NCBI RefSeq assembly: GCF_040500475.1
Contig: NZ_CP159358.1
Span: 2,294,001 to 2,358,000, forward strand
Direction: 5' to 3'
Origin: Bacillus sp. Bos-x628
Lineage (GTDB): Bacteria > Bacillota > Bacilli > Bacillales > Bacillaceae
DNA: 64,000 bases
The stretch's first letter is position 1; every line of letters starts with the position of its first letter. Below the pieces are notes generated by a model, which saw only the letters and a list, made by a program, of their open reading frames with translations, was not told the DNA's origin and did no database searches. The position numbers and the translations under genes were made by a program. Shown piece by piece: positions 53,829 through 63,051 of this stretch.

Positions 53829-53991
53829 TTGGAAATACTTTATCAATGATAACCATGGAAAGTGTAAATAACATGGAAAGGAACACCATGTCTAGTATTG
53901 TGACATCTGAGGTCTTTTTAATAGCTAGGAACCATAGAAGCTGTAATACTAAAGAAATTACAAAATAAGATATGTACTTAACAGTATTCAT
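53812..53991 (-). CDS. small two-helix membrane protein, 59 residues
   Basis: Opens at an ATG at 53991 with GGGGGTG 8 bases upstream, and reads MNTVKYISYFVISLVLQLLW through a first helix, KKTSDVTILD, then a second helix MVFLSMLFTLSMVIIDKVF and ends KKQAS. Its stop lies in a T-tailed hairpin. Good signals at both ends argue for a real gene. No family recognised; could be toxin- or immunity-like. Confidence 0.6.
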   Translation of the reverse strand: MNTVKYISYFVISLVLQLLWFLAIKKTSDVTILDMVFLSMLFTLSMVIIDKVFPKKQAS

Positions 53992-54385
53992 CTATCATTC
54001 ACCCCCTTTACTTTTGGCTTATGGCAACAAACGCTGAACCAAGCAAGGCTGACTGATCATCCAAAATCTAATCGTGTTCTTTCTAATGATTTTTATGATC
54101 TCAACAGCTAATTTATTCTATAGATTTTTCTCGATCTATTTTTGCGTTTCACCTGTGATCCATTTCATTGGATAGGGAGCTTTTTTAACCTTTTTCTCCC
54201 TCTATTATCAGTTTAACAAAAACAACGGTTAATGCAACGTTCTCTTGTCCGAATTTATTCAACAACTAATGGCTCATTTAAAATAAAATACACCTAAAAA
54301 AGATTGCTCCTGCTTCCGTATGTAATGGTTATAATACCATCTATTCAGGCAAGGCTCAATAAATAATGTTCTCATATAAAATGCC
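53992..54385. other. AT-rich region without a gene
   Basis: About 390 bases between the 59-residue gene and the fragment next to ilvK. I see no frame with a start signal, and no clear repeat. Confidence 0.35.
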
Positions 54386-54622
54386 TCATCCCTGTTCATT
54401 TGTTAGCTTTCGATTCCAAAACTCGTCAATGTATTTTGATGTCAGAGTATTTCCTGCTTTATGATCAATCTTGCTGTCATAATTGATCATTCCGTAGCAT
54501 TTAACCGCAAGCCTCTTTAGGACATTGAATACTTCATCTTGAGCATCATGACTTGATAAGGAGATTTTGACAAAATTATATATGTAAAGGCGGAAATAAT
54601 TCCGAGAAAAAGAACCCTTCAT
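54386..54622 (-). pseudogene. open frame downstream of ilvK, probable gene fragment
   Basis: A 78-codon frame whose ATG lies inside the ilvK terminator hairpin, with no ribosome binding site. The product (RNYFRLYIYNFVKISLSSHD, then DEVFNVLKRLAVKCYGMINY and KYIDEFWNRKL) looks protein-like, so it may be the 3' end of a lost gene. No family recognised. Confidence 0.35.
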
Positions 54623-54642
54623 CTTAAATGAAAGGTTCTTTG
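54607..54642 (-). terminator. terminator of ilvK
   Basis: On the minus strand AAAGAACCTTTCAT and ATGAAGGGTTCTTT pair around TTAAG and are followed by TTCTC. Confidence 0.8.
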
Positions 54643-54648
54643 GAATGA

Positions 54649-55740
54649 TTATGCTTGTTTGACGACAGAGTCGACTTCTACTGTCCAGCCGAAGATATCT
54701 GGCTGTTTGCCTTTTTGAATACCGGTAATGGCGTCGTATAATTTTTTAGATACTTCACCTGTTTGACCATCTTGAATGACATATTGTTGATCATGATAGA
54801 TTAATTCACCAACAGGAGAAATGACAGCGGCCGTTCCAGTACCAAAAATCTCTTCAAGCTCTCCTGTTTTGTGTGCTTCAATGATTTCATCAATTGAAAT
54901 TTTGCGTTCTGTCACTGGAATCTCCCAGTGCTTTAACAGTTCAATGACAGAGTGACGTGTAATCCCCTCTAAAATACTGCCGTTCAATTCAGGCGTGACG
55001 ATCTCCCCATTGATTTTAAAGAAAATATTCATGCTGCCCACTTCTTCAATGTACTTTTTCTCAACCCCATCAAGCCAAAGAACTTGTGAAAATCCTTTGT
55101 TCTCTGCTAATTGCTGTGCTTTCAGGCTAGATGCGTAGTTTCCTGCTGTTTTTGCATTTCCAGTTCCGCCTTTTACGGCACGGACAAATTCGTTTTCAAC
55201 AGCAATTTTTATAGGATGAATGCCTTCTTTATAGTACGATCCCACCGGAGACAAAATAATGAATAACTTATAGGTGCTAGACGGTGCAACACCTAAATAA
55301 GGCTCAGTCGAAATAATGAATGGACGGATATACAAGGAAGTTCCCTCTGCATCAGGTACCCAATCCTTATCAATGCGAATGAGTTCAATTAATCCCTCTA
55401 AAACCGTTTCTGTGTCAATTTGCGGGATACATAGGCGGTCATTGGATCTGTTCAGGCGTTCCATATTCTTTTCCGGACGGAATAAGAGAATTTTTTGATC
55501 TTCAGAAACATAAGCCTTTAAGCCTTCAAAAACAGATTGGCCGTAATGGTAGACCATAGACGCCGGATCCATTGGAATGGCCTGATAAGGGATAATTCTT
55601 GGATCGTACCAGCCTTTATCAATTGAATAATCCATCACAAACATGTGATCTGTGAAGATCTTTCCGAATTCAAGCTGATCAGATTGAGGTTTTGGTTTTT
55701 TTGTTGAACTAAGTTCAACGCGGATGGGTTGTTTTGACAT
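54649..55740 (-). CDS. ilvK: branched-chain amino acid aminotransferase
   Basis: PLP enzyme of 363 residues, fold type IV, that interconverts leucine, isoleucine and valine with their keto acids. FGKIFTDHMFVMDY, PYQAIPMDPASMVYHYGQSV, LFRPEKNMERLN, the PLP-lysine region GGTGNAKTAGNYASSL and ITRHSVIELL are class IV markers. B. subtilis has two such enzymes, YbgE (IlvE) and YwaA (IlvK); the location next to licH and ywaC points to IlvK. AAGGAG precedes the ATG. Confidence 0.9.
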   Translation of the reverse strand: MSKQPIRVELSSTKKPKPQSDQLEFGKIFTDHMFVMDYSIDKGWYDPRIIPYQAIPMDPASMVYHYGQSVFEGLKAYVSEDQKILLFRPEKNMERLNRSNDRLCIPQIDTETVLEGLIELIRIDKDWVPDAEGTSLYIRPFIISTEPYLGVAPSSTYKLFIILSPVGSYYKEGIHPIKIAVENEFVRAVKGGTGNAKTAGNYASSLKAQQLAENKGFSQVLWLDGVEKKYIEEVGSMNIFFKINGEIVTPELNGSILEGITRHSVIELLKHWEIPVTERKISIDEIIEAHKTGELEEIFGTGTAAVISPVGELIYHDQQYVIQDGQTGEVSKKLYDAITGIQKGKQPDIFGWTVEVDSVVKQA

Positions 55741-55760
55741 TGTAAATCTCCTTGCTGTTT

Positions 55761-55775
55761 GATTATTTGAAAATT
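55761..55775 (-). promoter_or_regulatory. CodY-box-like sequence upstream of ilvK
   Basis: On the minus strand AATTTTCAAATAATC matches the CodY box AATTTTCNGAAAATT at 11 of 14 fixed positions. It lies 21 bases before the ilvK start, in the leader. CodY control fits a branched-chain amino acid gene. Confidence 0.45.
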
Positions 55776-56108
55776 CTAATAATATGAAATAATTATGATT
55801 CTATTCTATACCTTCACAAAATATTAGCAATAGGTTTTCAGGAATTCAAATAAGAAAAATCTGTTAAAGCGCTTTCCTACTCCTTGCCGAATGTTTTTTA
55901 ATTTCACCTCTCTTCAAAACAAGATATAAAACCTAAACGCATTATTAACTGATTAATCTGACAATTTAAAATAAGTTGTTTTCCTGTAAGATATTCTTTC
56001 AACCATACACCTTCTGACTAGGACATTGCAAGGGGCAAAACATCATATGTTAAAGCCTCTTTTTAATTGATACGGAAAGAAGAGATGTGAAAGGAGCGAT
56101 CAAACTCT

Positions 56109-56189
56109 GGGAAAGCTGTCATTTATGCTTCAAGTGAGCAGTCAGAAATTGCAGGTATAGCAGACCGAATGATGTTATGGATATTGTAA
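56109..56189 (+). pseudogene. remnant of a sugar ABC ATPase (RbsA-type)
   Basis: A 26-codon stretch GKAVIYASSEQSEIAGIADR ending MMLWIL and a stop. It matches the late part of RbsA-type ATPases, whose H-loop region reads GKxVIxISSELPEIxGxxDRIxVM. The rest of the gene is gone. It stands in the 600-base gap between ilvK and ywaC. Confidence 0.5.
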
Positions 56190-56341
56190 AAGGATCTGTT
56201 CTTAAGCGAGCTTTGACATGGACCTATTACAACAGCGAAGCTAACGACGTATCATTTTTTAAAACCAATCACGTCCTCTCTTCGTCTAATAAACGGAAAG
56301 CGGTGTAAAAGCCGTTTGCTTAAAGGAGATGACAAATAGAA
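56190..56341 (+). other. leader of ywaC
   Basis: Contains the repeat AAACGG/CCGTTT (about 56291-56317) just before the ywaC ribosome binding site AAAGGAG. No clear promoter recognised. The region 55776-56108 upstream also shows no gene. Confidence 0.35.
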
Positions 56342-56974
56342 ATGAATATGTCAGCAACTCATGTAGAAGATTTGAAAAGTGTCATGGAAGATTGGAAAAA
56401 TGAATTGTTAGTATATAAATTTGCGTTAGATGAGATAGATACAAAGTTTTCAATTATTAGCCAAGAATATAATTTAATCCATGGACACAACCCGATTGAG
56501 CATACAAAATCACGTATTAAATCCTTTGAAAGCATCGTGAATAAATTAGCGAGAAAGGGATGCGACATCACTACACAATGTGCTAAGGAGCATATTCATG
56601 ATATCGCAGGTGTCCGCATCATTTGCTCATTTATTCAAGATATCTATAACATTATTGATGTACTGAGGCAAAGAGAAGATTTAAAGATTCTTGAGGTAAA
56701 GGATTATATTCAGCATCCAAAGTCAAACGGCTACCGAAGTCTTCATTTAATTGTTGAGATTCCGGTCTATTTAACCAATCGTGTGGAGCATGTGAAGGTC
56801 GAGATTCAGGTGCGGACCATTGCGATGGATTTTTGGGCAAGTCTTGAACATAAAATATATTATAAATTGAACAACGATGTTCCTGCTCAGTTGACTGATG
56901 AATTGAAGGAAGCGGCAGATATCGCCCATTACCTAGATGAAAAGATGCAAAATATTAAACGAGAAATTGATTAA
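56342..56974 (+). CDS. ywaC: small alarmone synthetase YwaC (RelP-type)
   Basis: Synthesises (p)ppGpp from ATP and GDP/GTP; a 210-residue RelA/SpoT synthetase domain without hydrolase or regulatory parts. HDIAGVRIICSFIQDIYNI, DYIQHPKSNGYRSLHLIVE (G-loop and nucleotide-stacking Tyr) and VEIQVRTIAMDFWASLEHKI (catalytic Glu-Gln) are diagnostic. Close to B. subtilis YwaC, which is induced by cell-envelope stress. AAAGGAG lies upstream of the ATG at a rather long 13 bases. Confidence 0.93.
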   Translation: MNMSATHVEDLKSVMEDWKNELLVYKFALDEIDTKFSIISQEYNLIHGHNPIEHTKSRIKSFESIVNKLARKGCDITTQCAKEHIHDIAGVRIICSFIQDIYNIIDVLRQREDLKILEVKDYIQHPKSNGYRSLHLIVEIPVYLTNRVEHVKVEIQVRTIAMDFWASLEHKIYYKLNNDVPAQLTDELKEAADIAHYLDEKMQNIKREID

Positions 56975-57047
56975 AAACCATCTCCATTCATCGGTTTCAA
57001 ATCGTCATGAAAAGTGTAGAATGCTCATGATTCTTTGGCAGATATGA

Positions 57048-57089
57048 AAAACAGAGTAGCTGTAATAAACAATAGCTACTCTGTTTTGT
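57048..57089. terminator. bidirectional terminator between ywaC and phr
   Basis: AACAGAGTAGCT and AGCTACTCTGTT form a perfect 12-bp stem, with AAAA before and TTTTG after. Confidence 0.8.
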
Positions 57090-57123
57090 CATTGGCAGTA
57101 CCTAAAGGCTGAAGGTGTCCATG

Positions 57124-57270
57124 TTAAGGGTTAGTTCCACGATCTCTCTGAATAATGGTTCCCGTATCTTGTGGTTGTGCGGTTTGGCTGTCTTTTTGGG
57201 TGGAACATCCTATGAAAACACCTGTGATCACGAGAGCAAAAATCCCACTTGTTATGAGCCATTTCTTCAT
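57124..57270 (-). CDS. Phr signalling peptide precursor
   Basis: A 48-residue frame that starts 26 bases after the rap stop. MKKWLITSGIFALVITGVFI is an export signal, followed by a hydrophilic part rich in Gln, Thr and Asp and a C-terminus QRDRGTNP. Size, location after a rap gene, signal peptide and an Arg-containing end are those of Phr precursors, whose C-terminal pentapeptide is cut out, re-imported by Opp and inhibits the Rap partner; DRGTN or a neighbouring five residues would be the signal. AAGGAG lies 10 bases before the ATG. GVFIGC also resembles a lipobox, so a small lipoprotein is the alternative. Confidence 0.75.
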   Translation of the reverse strand: MKKWLITSGIFALVITGVFIGCSTQKDSQTAQPQDTGTIIQRDRGTNP

Positions 57271-57295
57271 TACTCATCAACTCCTTAAATTTAAA

Positions 57296-58381
57296 TTAAC
57301 ATGTCTTTAATGATAACGCCTTGTTCCAAAAATAAGTTGATTCTTCATAAAGACCATTCTCTGTTAAATATTCTGCCACATCTGTACAGATGGCCTCAAG
57401 GTCTACGAGAAAATTCATTGATTCTAATTGATCACAATACGACGTGATTTGTTCAATCATGTTGGATTGCTGTAACATGAGCGCTTCCAAGATGGATAAC
57501 TTAAGCGAAATGTTTCGTTGTTTTAAATTTTCTGCTTTTTGAAGTGAAAGCTGTACATAATAATGGAACAATCCAGGCTTTTTCAGCTTAAATAACGCTT
57601 TTGTATAGGTATACATGGCAAGCAAATAGCCGCCTGGAGAAGACGTTTCAAATGTCTCGATCAATAAAGCCTTCTCAAGAAGCGGCACAGCTTCACTGTA
57701 TTCGTTTCTCAGACTTTTAATAAAGGCAGCATTACAATACGCATGGCCGAGTAAATCTGGATCTTTCATATGTTCTAGTGAATGAATCACCTGCTGAAAT
57801 AAAGTCTCTGCCTCATCATATTTTGCTTGGTCAGCATAATTCAACGCGAGCATCATCTGACAGCTAATTGATTTTTTCACATAACATGGGTCTGCGTCAT
57901 AAATAGATGAAGCAATCTTCAAGTGATGTATAGAGAGAAGCGTAGACCTGATATTGTAGTATAGGCACCCTGTTTTATAATGAAACTCTGCTTTTTCAAT
58001 GTCGTCGTGCACGAGATCCAACTTATTTTCAGCCAATTTTAAATGGTGAAATGCTGTATTGTGATTCCCTCTGCGCATCTCATACATTCCTTTAAAGAAG
58101 TAGAAATAGTAGCTGAGCATATCATCAGTACGGATCGCATCTTCATCGACAAAAAGACTATGATCTAGCGATGAAGTATCTTCAACGAGGTCTTTGAAAC
58201 GGTATTCTAGTAATTGATAATAAAGTAAGACGTCTTGATTCTCTTCCATTCGATCAAACGCTTTAAGAATGTCTTCTTTCAATTGAATGGCATCTTGTAT
58301 CTCTCTTTTTTTCATCATGATATACCAGTCATTTAGCATGTTTGCTACGTCAACAGATGACAACACCTTTGTTTCTTCCAA
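57296..58381 (-). CDS. Rap family response-regulator aspartate phosphatase/inhibitor
   Basis: A 361-residue cytosolic protein with an N-terminal three-helix bundle (about 1-70, VANMLNDWYIMMKKREIQDA) and TPR-like repeats (for example YNIRSTLLSIHHLKIASSIY and GHAYCNAAFIKSLRNEYSEA). Rap proteins dephosphorylate Spo0F or block ComA/DegU; the target cannot be read from this sequence. It forms a cassette with the phr gene downstream, the usual order. No ComA box recognised upstream. GGAGG precedes the ATG. Confidence 0.9.
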   Translation of the reverse strand: MEETKVLSSVDVANMLNDWYIMMKKREIQDAIQLKEDILKAFDRMEENQDVLLYYQLLEYRFKDLVEDTSSLDHSLFVDEDAIRTDDMLSYYFYFFKGMYEMRRGNHNTAFHHLKLAENKLDLVHDDIEKAEFHYKTGCLYYNIRSTLLSIHHLKIASSIYDADPCYVKKSISCQMMLALNYADQAKYDEAETLFQQVIHSLEHMKDPDLLGHAYCNAAFIKSLRNEYSEAVPLLEKALLIETFETSSPGGYLLAMYTYTKALFKLKKPGLFHYYVQLSLQKAENLKQRNISLKLSILEALMLQQSNMIEQITSYCDQLESMNFLVDLEAICTDVAEYLTENGLYEESTYFWNKALSLKTC

Positions 58382-58923
58382 TTAGTATCCTCCTTTCTTC
58401 ATTATTAAAGCTGGTAAGTCCAGAACATGATATTATTTTACAATTAAACATTGGTTAGAATTTAAATATTTTCTTATATTTTAAGCTGTCTCTCACAATT
58501 TGTAAAACGTGTTTTTTGATGTAAATTCAACCAGTAGTGAAAAATTTAGGGAGTGTAAAACCTTTTTGTATGCGCTTGCATTCCTTTAGGTAAAAAGAGG
58601 GTCATCGGAAAAATATATCACAATATCAATGGGGACATTGGAGCCGTCTTTGTACGCTTAATCCATAGATTAGGAAGAAAGCACTGATTTCAAGAAAACT
58701 CCTCATTTTTTGTGAGATTATATCACATGAATATTGTGACTCACTTCCCTTTCAGAATAAAATGAGTTATTCGCAAAAAAGTAAAATTTAAAGAGACTAT
58801 TGGTCTAGTATTGTATGGATCTTTAGTATCGATAAAAAATATCACACACCATAGCTTTAGCGTGGTATAGTAATATTGTTGTAGCGAATATTGAGACAAA
58901 ACTGACAATAGGGGGTCTTTTTA
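58382..58923. other. divergent intergenic region, rap / amino acid transporter
   Basis: About 540 bases without a clear gene. A frame fragment NGDIGAVFVRLIHRLGRKH (about 58628-58686) has no start and may be a remnant. TATAGTAAT near 58866 could be the -10 of the transporter operon. No known riboswitch seen. Confidence 0.35.
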
Positions 58924-59688
58924 ATGAAGAAATCGATTTTACTGATGATGGGACTTGTTGTTGTGCTCGTCATGGCAGCCTGTGGATCAAAATCGGACAG
59001 CGGTTCGGGTGAAGGCAAGGGCACATATAAAATAGGGATAGATACAACATATCCGCCATTTGAGTTTGAAAAAGGCGATAAATACGAAGGAATAGACGTT
59101 GATTTAATTAATGCAATTGCAAAAGACCAGGGCTTCAAAGTTAAACTTGAGGCAATGGACTTCTCAGGTATTATTCCAGCCATGCAAGCTGGTCAGCTTG
59201 ATGTTGGAATGGGCGGTATGAGCATTACTGATGAGCGTAAAAAGAAAGTGGATTTCTCAGAGCCATACTTCGATGCCGGTCTAACGGTTGTTGTAAAAAA
59301 AGACAGCAGCATCAAATCGATTGAAGATTTAAAAGGGAAGAAGCTAGCTGTTAAAAATGGAACAACAGGTGCAAAATTTGCAACTGATAACGCAGATAAA
59401 TATGGGTATGATATTGTTCAATTTAATGACAGCCCATCTATGTTCCAAGAAGTATCTAACGGGAATGCAGATGCACTGATCGAAGACTATCCAGTCATTA
59501 CCTATGCAATTGCTCAGCAAGATTTAAATTTGAAAACAGTCGGAGACCGCTTGAATGGAGATCAATATGGTATCTCTGTCATGAAAGGCAAAAACCAAGA
59601 CTTATTGAAGAAAATCAATAAGGGTCTAGAGAATCTAAAGAAAAACGGTGAATATGAGAAAATTATGAATAAATATTTGAAGTCATAA
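58924..59688 (+). CDS. polar amino acid ABC transporter, substrate-binding lipoprotein
   Basis: A 254-residue lipoprotein: signal [20 protein letters not shown] with lipobox MAAC, so Cys20 is lipidated and the protein is anchored outside the membrane. The type-2 solute-binding fold shows [60 protein letters not shown] and GTTGAKFA. It resembles GlnH-type glutamine or polar amino acid receptors; ligand unproven. GGGGG(TC) before the ATG is weak. First gene of a three-gene operon. Confidence 0.9.
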   Translation: MKKSILLMMGLVVVLVMAACGSKSDSGSGEGKGTYKIGIDTTYPPFEFEKGDKYEGIDVDLINAIAKDQGFKVKLEAMDFSGIIPAMQAGQLDVGMGGMSITDERKKKVDFSEPYFDAGLTVVVKKDSSIKSIEDLKGKKLAVKNGTTGAKFATDNADKYGYDIVQFNDSPSMFQEVSNGNADALIEDYPVITYAIAQQDLNLKTVGDRLNGDQYGISVMKGKNQDLLKKINKGLENLKKNGEYEKIMNKYLKS

Positions 59689-59696
59689 CACAAGCG

Positions 59697-59726
59697 AAGC
59701 GCGCTCGAGTGCGCGCGCTTTCTTTA
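59697..59726 (+). terminator. intercistronic hairpin after the substrate-binding gene
   Basis: AAGCGCGC and GCGCGCTT form an 8-bp GC-rich stem followed by TCTTTATG. As a partial terminator it would give more receptor than membrane components, a usual arrangement in such operons. Confidence 0.65.
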
Positions 59727-59761
59727 TGTGTAACTCGTATGTGAATGATGGAGGGAGAAAC

Positions 59762-60406
59762 ATGGATACGATTATCAACGCATTTCCGTATTTAATGGAT
59801 GGTTTGCAAACCACTTTATATATCTTTGTTGTTGCTATCATTTTAGGATTTATTATTGGTTTAATTGTGGCATTATTTCGCCTGTCACCATTTAAAATTT
59901 TGAATTTCATCGCACTCGTATTTGTGAATGCGATTCGAGGTACGCCATTTATCGTACAGCTATTTTTCATTTATTTTGGCTTGAATACGCTTGAATTCAT
60001 TTCGCTTGATCGAGTGCCGGCAGGGATTATTACTGTAGCAATTAATGCAGGGGCCTATTTCTCAGAGATTATACGAGCAGGGATTCAATCAATTGATAAA
60101 GGACAAACAGAAGCTGCGCGGTCTTTAGGGTTTACAGGGGGCCAAAACATGCGCTTTATTATTCTGCCACAGGCATTCCGCCGTATGTTGCCAGCCATTA
60201 CAAACCAAGCAATAATCAGCTTGAAGGATACATCGCTCTTATCCATTATTGGCATCGCCGATATTATGCAAAGAGGACAAGTCCAAGCATCTGCTACGTT
60301 TGATCCTTTAAATGTATGGCTCATTGTGGGTGTCATTTATTTCGTGATTATTTATTTACTTTCTCTACTGGCTAGCTATGCAGAAAGGAGATTCGATATC
60401 AAATGA
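59762..60406 (+). CDS. polar amino acid ABC transporter permease
   Basis: A 214-residue HisM/GlnP-type permease with five membrane helices. The coupling motif [22 protein letters not shown] (EAA loop) is at about residues 118-139, and [20 protein letters not shown] is the family N-terminal signature. The ATG at 59762 has GGAGGG 6 bases upstream. A single permease gene suggests a homodimer. Confidence 0.92.
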   Translation: MDTIINAFPYLMDGLQTTLYIFVVAIILGFIIGLIVALFRLSPFKILNFIALVFVNAIRGTPFIVQLFFIYFGLNTLEFISLDRVPAGIITVAINAGAYFSEIIRAGIQSIDKGQTEAARSLGFTGGQNMRFIILPQAFRRMLPAITNQAIISLKDTSLLSIIGIADIMQRGQVQASATFDPLNVWLIVGVIYFVIIYLLSLLASYAERRFDIK

Positions 60407-61131
60407 GTATGATTAAGGTGAAAAATCTAAAGAAATCCTTTGGTGATCACGAAGTGTTAAAGGATATTAATGTAGTCATCGAGGAAAAAGAAGTTGTTTG
60501 TGTCATTGGTCCATCTGGATCAGGGAAAAGTACATTTTTACGATGCCTCAATAAATTAGAAGATATTACGGCTGGAGAAGTCGTTGTCCATGGACATACG
60601 ATTACAGATCCAAAGGTCAATATCAATAAAGTGCGCCAAGAGGTCGGAATGGTGTTCCAGCACTTTAATTTATTTCCTCATAAAACGGTTTTAGAAAACA
60701 TCACGATTGCGCCGATCAAGGTAAAAGGCGTAGACAAGAAGGCGGCAGTCGATAAAGCCCTTGATTTGCTAGAAAAGGTCGGCTTAAAAGAGAAAGCAAA
60801 AAGCTACCCTAACCAACTATCTGGTGGGCAAAAACAGCGTGTTGCTATCGCAAGAGCCTTAGCGATGGACCCGAAAGTGCTATTATTTGATGAGCCAACA
60901 TCTGCTCTTGATCCAGAGGTCGTCGGGGATGTATTAGCCGTCATGAAACAATTAGCCGTCGAAGGAATGACGATGATTGTTGTAACACATGAAATGGGCT
61001 TTGCAAGAGAGGTAGGAGACCGCGTAATCTTTATGGATGGCGGATATATTGTCGAAGAAGACAAGCCAGAGGCGCTATTTGGAAATCCGCAGCACGAGCG
61101 TACAAAATTATTTCTTAGTAAAGTGTTATAA
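60403..61131 (+). CDS. polar amino acid ABC transporter ATPase (GlnQ-type)
   Basis: A 242-residue ATPase: Walker [11 protein letters not shown]-loop [17 protein letters not shown] (the HFNLFPH motif is typical of polar amino acid systems), signature LSGGQKQR, Walker [15 protein letters not shown] and switch His in VVTHEMGFA. It overlaps the permease stop by four bases. GAAAGGAG lies 12 bases upstream. Last gene of the operon. Confidence 0.93.
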   Translation: MSMIKVKNLKKSFGDHEVLKDINVVIEEKEVVCVIGPSGSGKSTFLRCLNKLEDITAGEVVVHGHTITDPKVNINKVRQEVGMVFQHFNLFPHKTVLENITIAPIKVKGVDKKAAVDKALDLLEKVGLKEKAKSYPNQLSGGQKQRVAIARALAMDPKVLLFDEPTSALDPEVVGDVLAVMKQLAVEGMTMIVVTHEMGFAREVGDRVIFMDGGYIVEEDKPEALFGNPQHERTKLFLSKVL

Positions 61132-61132
61132 A

Positions 61133-61188
61133 CAGAGTAAAAGCAGGTATGTGTGCTGTACCTGCTTTTACTCTGTTTTTTTTCGTGA
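61133..61188 (+). terminator. strong terminator of the amino acid transporter operon
   Basis: AACAGAGTAAAAGCAGGTA pairs perfectly with its complement over 19 bp around a 9-base loop, followed by TTTTTTT. Confidence 0.9.
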
Positions 61189-61212
61189 AAAAAATAGAGC
61201 CACATCTCTTAA

Positions 61213-61305
61213 TCAGGTGCTCACATTGCCCACTAAGAGGCGATGCCCAACAAATTTAGTTAAAAGCCCAATGATGGCTAGGCAGATTGCCCCGATAAAA
61301 AGTTT
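61213..61305 (-). pseudogene. possible remnant of a membrane protein gene
   Basis: A minus-strand frame KLFIGAICLAIIGLLTKFVG and on to HRLLVGNVST before a stop reads like the end of a membrane protein, but a stop lies directly before it and there is no start. Probably a remnant. Confidence 0.3.
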
Positions 61306-61368
61306 TCATTGATTGTATTGGCCTATCAAGAAATCAACGATAAATCACCAAGCATTTCCTAGGAAATA

Positions 61369-61752
61369 TTAACGCTGGAAGAATTCAATCCATTCTTGGT
61401 CTGGTCCTCTGAAGAAGAAGTAGCAGTAGCCATTTGGAAGTGTTGTAATTTCCTCATCAATCAATTCAATTTGAAGCTTTTGAATGCGACTGAACTCTGC
61501 GTGAATATTGTCTGTCGTGAAGGCGAGATGATGCACTTTTCCTTCAGCAGGCAACTCACTGTTGTAGCCTTGAATTAACTCAATTTCCGTTTCTTCCTCA
61601 TCCTTAAAACCGAGAAATGCAAGCTCAATGACTCCGTTTGAATGGGTGATCCGATCTTTTAATTTCATGCCCACAACCTTTTCATAAAAATCAATGGACT
61701 GATCAATATCTTTTACCATCAAACCTGTATGATCTAAGCGTAATGTTGTCAA
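61369..61752 (-). CDS. ywbC: VOC family protein YwbC (glyoxalase/bleomycin-resistance fold)
   Basis: A 127-residue single-chain VOC protein: LRLDHTGLMVKDIDQSIDFY at the start, HHLAFTTDNIHAEF in the middle and FFFRGPDQEWIEFFQR at the end, with His6, His75 and the late Glu as possible metal ligands. Size and sequence fit YwbC, annotated as a glyoxalase-like protein; substrate unproven. Divergent from ywbD as in B. subtilis. Confidence 0.85.
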   Translation of the reverse strand: MTTLRLDHTGLMVKDIDQSIDFYEKVVGMKLKDRITHSNGVIELAFLGFKDEEETEIELIQGYNSELPAEGKVHHLAFTTDNIHAEFSRIQKLQIELIDEEITTLPNGYCYFFFRGPDQEWIEFFQR

Positions 61753-61868
61753 AAGAAGTACCTCCTCTATGTGACTATGATATTTTTTCTCATCTTATCA
61801 TAATAGAATTAACACATACATTCATATGGTAGGATAGAGAGAGTCAATTTAGGATAAGGATGACACAT

Positions 61869-63050
61869 ATGAAAAAAATCATTTTAAAACAAACATTTGC
61901 AGAACAAGTGAAAAAGGGATATCCGCTTATTTCAAAAGATGCTGTGTTGCATGTGAACGGTATACAAGAAGGAGATCTCATTGAATGGGTGGATGAAAGA
62001 GGTTCTTTTTTAGGCAAAGGTTATTATGGTGTGCAGAATAAAGGAATCGGCTGGGTGCTTTCTTTTGATGCGAAAGAAAAAATAGACCAAACCTTTTTTG
62101 CTTCTAAGTTAGAGCAGGCAGCTAAAAGCAGAACGCATTTATTTCGAGATGCACAGACGACAGCTTTCCGTGTATTGAATGGAGAGGGTGATGGAATTGG
62201 TGGTATCACTATCGATTATTATGATGGATTCTATCTCATCCAATGGTATAGCCAAGGAATCTTTACGTTGAAATCTGACATTTTAGCTGCGATTGAGCAG
62301 GTATATCCAGATTATAAAGGGATTTATGAAAAGAAACGATTTGATACGTCAGGACAATATATTGAGGATGATGATTTTGTCAAAGGAGAGAAAGGCGAAT
62401 TTCCTCTTATCGTCAAAGAAAACGGAATGAGTGTGGCGGTTTACTTAAATGATGGTGCAATGACTGGTATCTTTCTTGATCAACGTCATGTGAGAAAAGC
62501 GATTCGAGACCGCTATGCGAAAGGAAAGACGGTTCTCAACACCTTTTCATATACGGGTGCTTTCTCAGTTGCAGCAGCGCTTGGTGGAGCGAGCCGTACG
62601 ACAAGCGTTGATGTGGCAAACCGTAGTTTGAAAAAGACGTCCGAGCAGTTCGAGATCAATGAAATTGATGTGTCTGGACACGACATAAAAGTGATGGACG
62701 TATTTCAATACTTCCCATTTGCAGCAAAGAAGGGATGGACATATGATTTGGTGATCTTAGACCCTCCTTCCTTTGCACGCACAAAAAAACACACATTCAG
62801 TGCTGCTAAGGACTATAAAAAACTGTTAAAAGAAGCAATCCAAATCACGGCTGAGAACGGCGTCATTGTGGCATCAACCAATAGCAGTGCATTTGGAATG
62901 AGGAAATTTAAAGGATTTATTGACCAGGCCTTTAAGGAATCTGGACAAACGTATCGTATCCTTGAAGAATACACACTTCCTGAGGATTTCCGTACAACAA
63001 AGAACTACCCTGAAGGAAACTATCTGAAGGTCTTATTCATCCAAACATAA
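61869..63050 (+). CDS. ywbD: RlmI-like 23S rRNA cytosine methyltransferase YwbD
   Basis: Class I SAM-dependent rRNA methyltransferase of 393 residues. An N-terminal PUA domain (about 1-75) is followed by an EEHEE-type domain and a Rossmann methyltransferase with NTFSYTGAFSVAAALGGA (SAM loop), DVANRSLKK and the catalytic LDPPSFARTKK. Related to E. coli RlmI, which makes m5C1962. The ATG at 61869 has AAGG 9 bases before it and gives the conserved start MKKIILK; an ATG 9 bases earlier overlaps that signal. Confidence 0.9.
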   Translation: MKKIILKQTFAEQVKKGYPLISKDAVLHVNGIQEGDLIEWVDERGSFLGKGYYGVQNKGIGWVLSFDAKEKIDQTFFASKLEQAAKSRTHLFRDAQTTAFRVLNGEGDGIGGITIDYYDGFYLIQWYSQGIFTLKSDILAAIEQVYPDYKGIYEKKRFDTSGQYIEDDDFVKGEKGEFPLIVKENGMSVAVYLNDGAMTGIFLDQRHVRKAIRDRYAKGKTVLNTFSYTGAFSVAAALGGASRTTSVDVANRSLKKTSEQFEINEIDVSGHDIKVMDVFQYFPFAAKKGWTYDLVILDPPSFARTKKHTFSAAKDYKKLLKEAIQITAENGVIVASTNSSAFGMRKFKGFIDQAFKESGQTYRILEEYTLPEDFRTTKNYPEGNYLKVLFIQT

Positions 63051-63051
63051 T

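Noticed and set aside
52743..54642. An active prophage or insertion sequence in the small-gene patch
   Set aside because: No integrase, transposase, terminal repeats or tRNA attachment site could be found here or elsewhere in the window.
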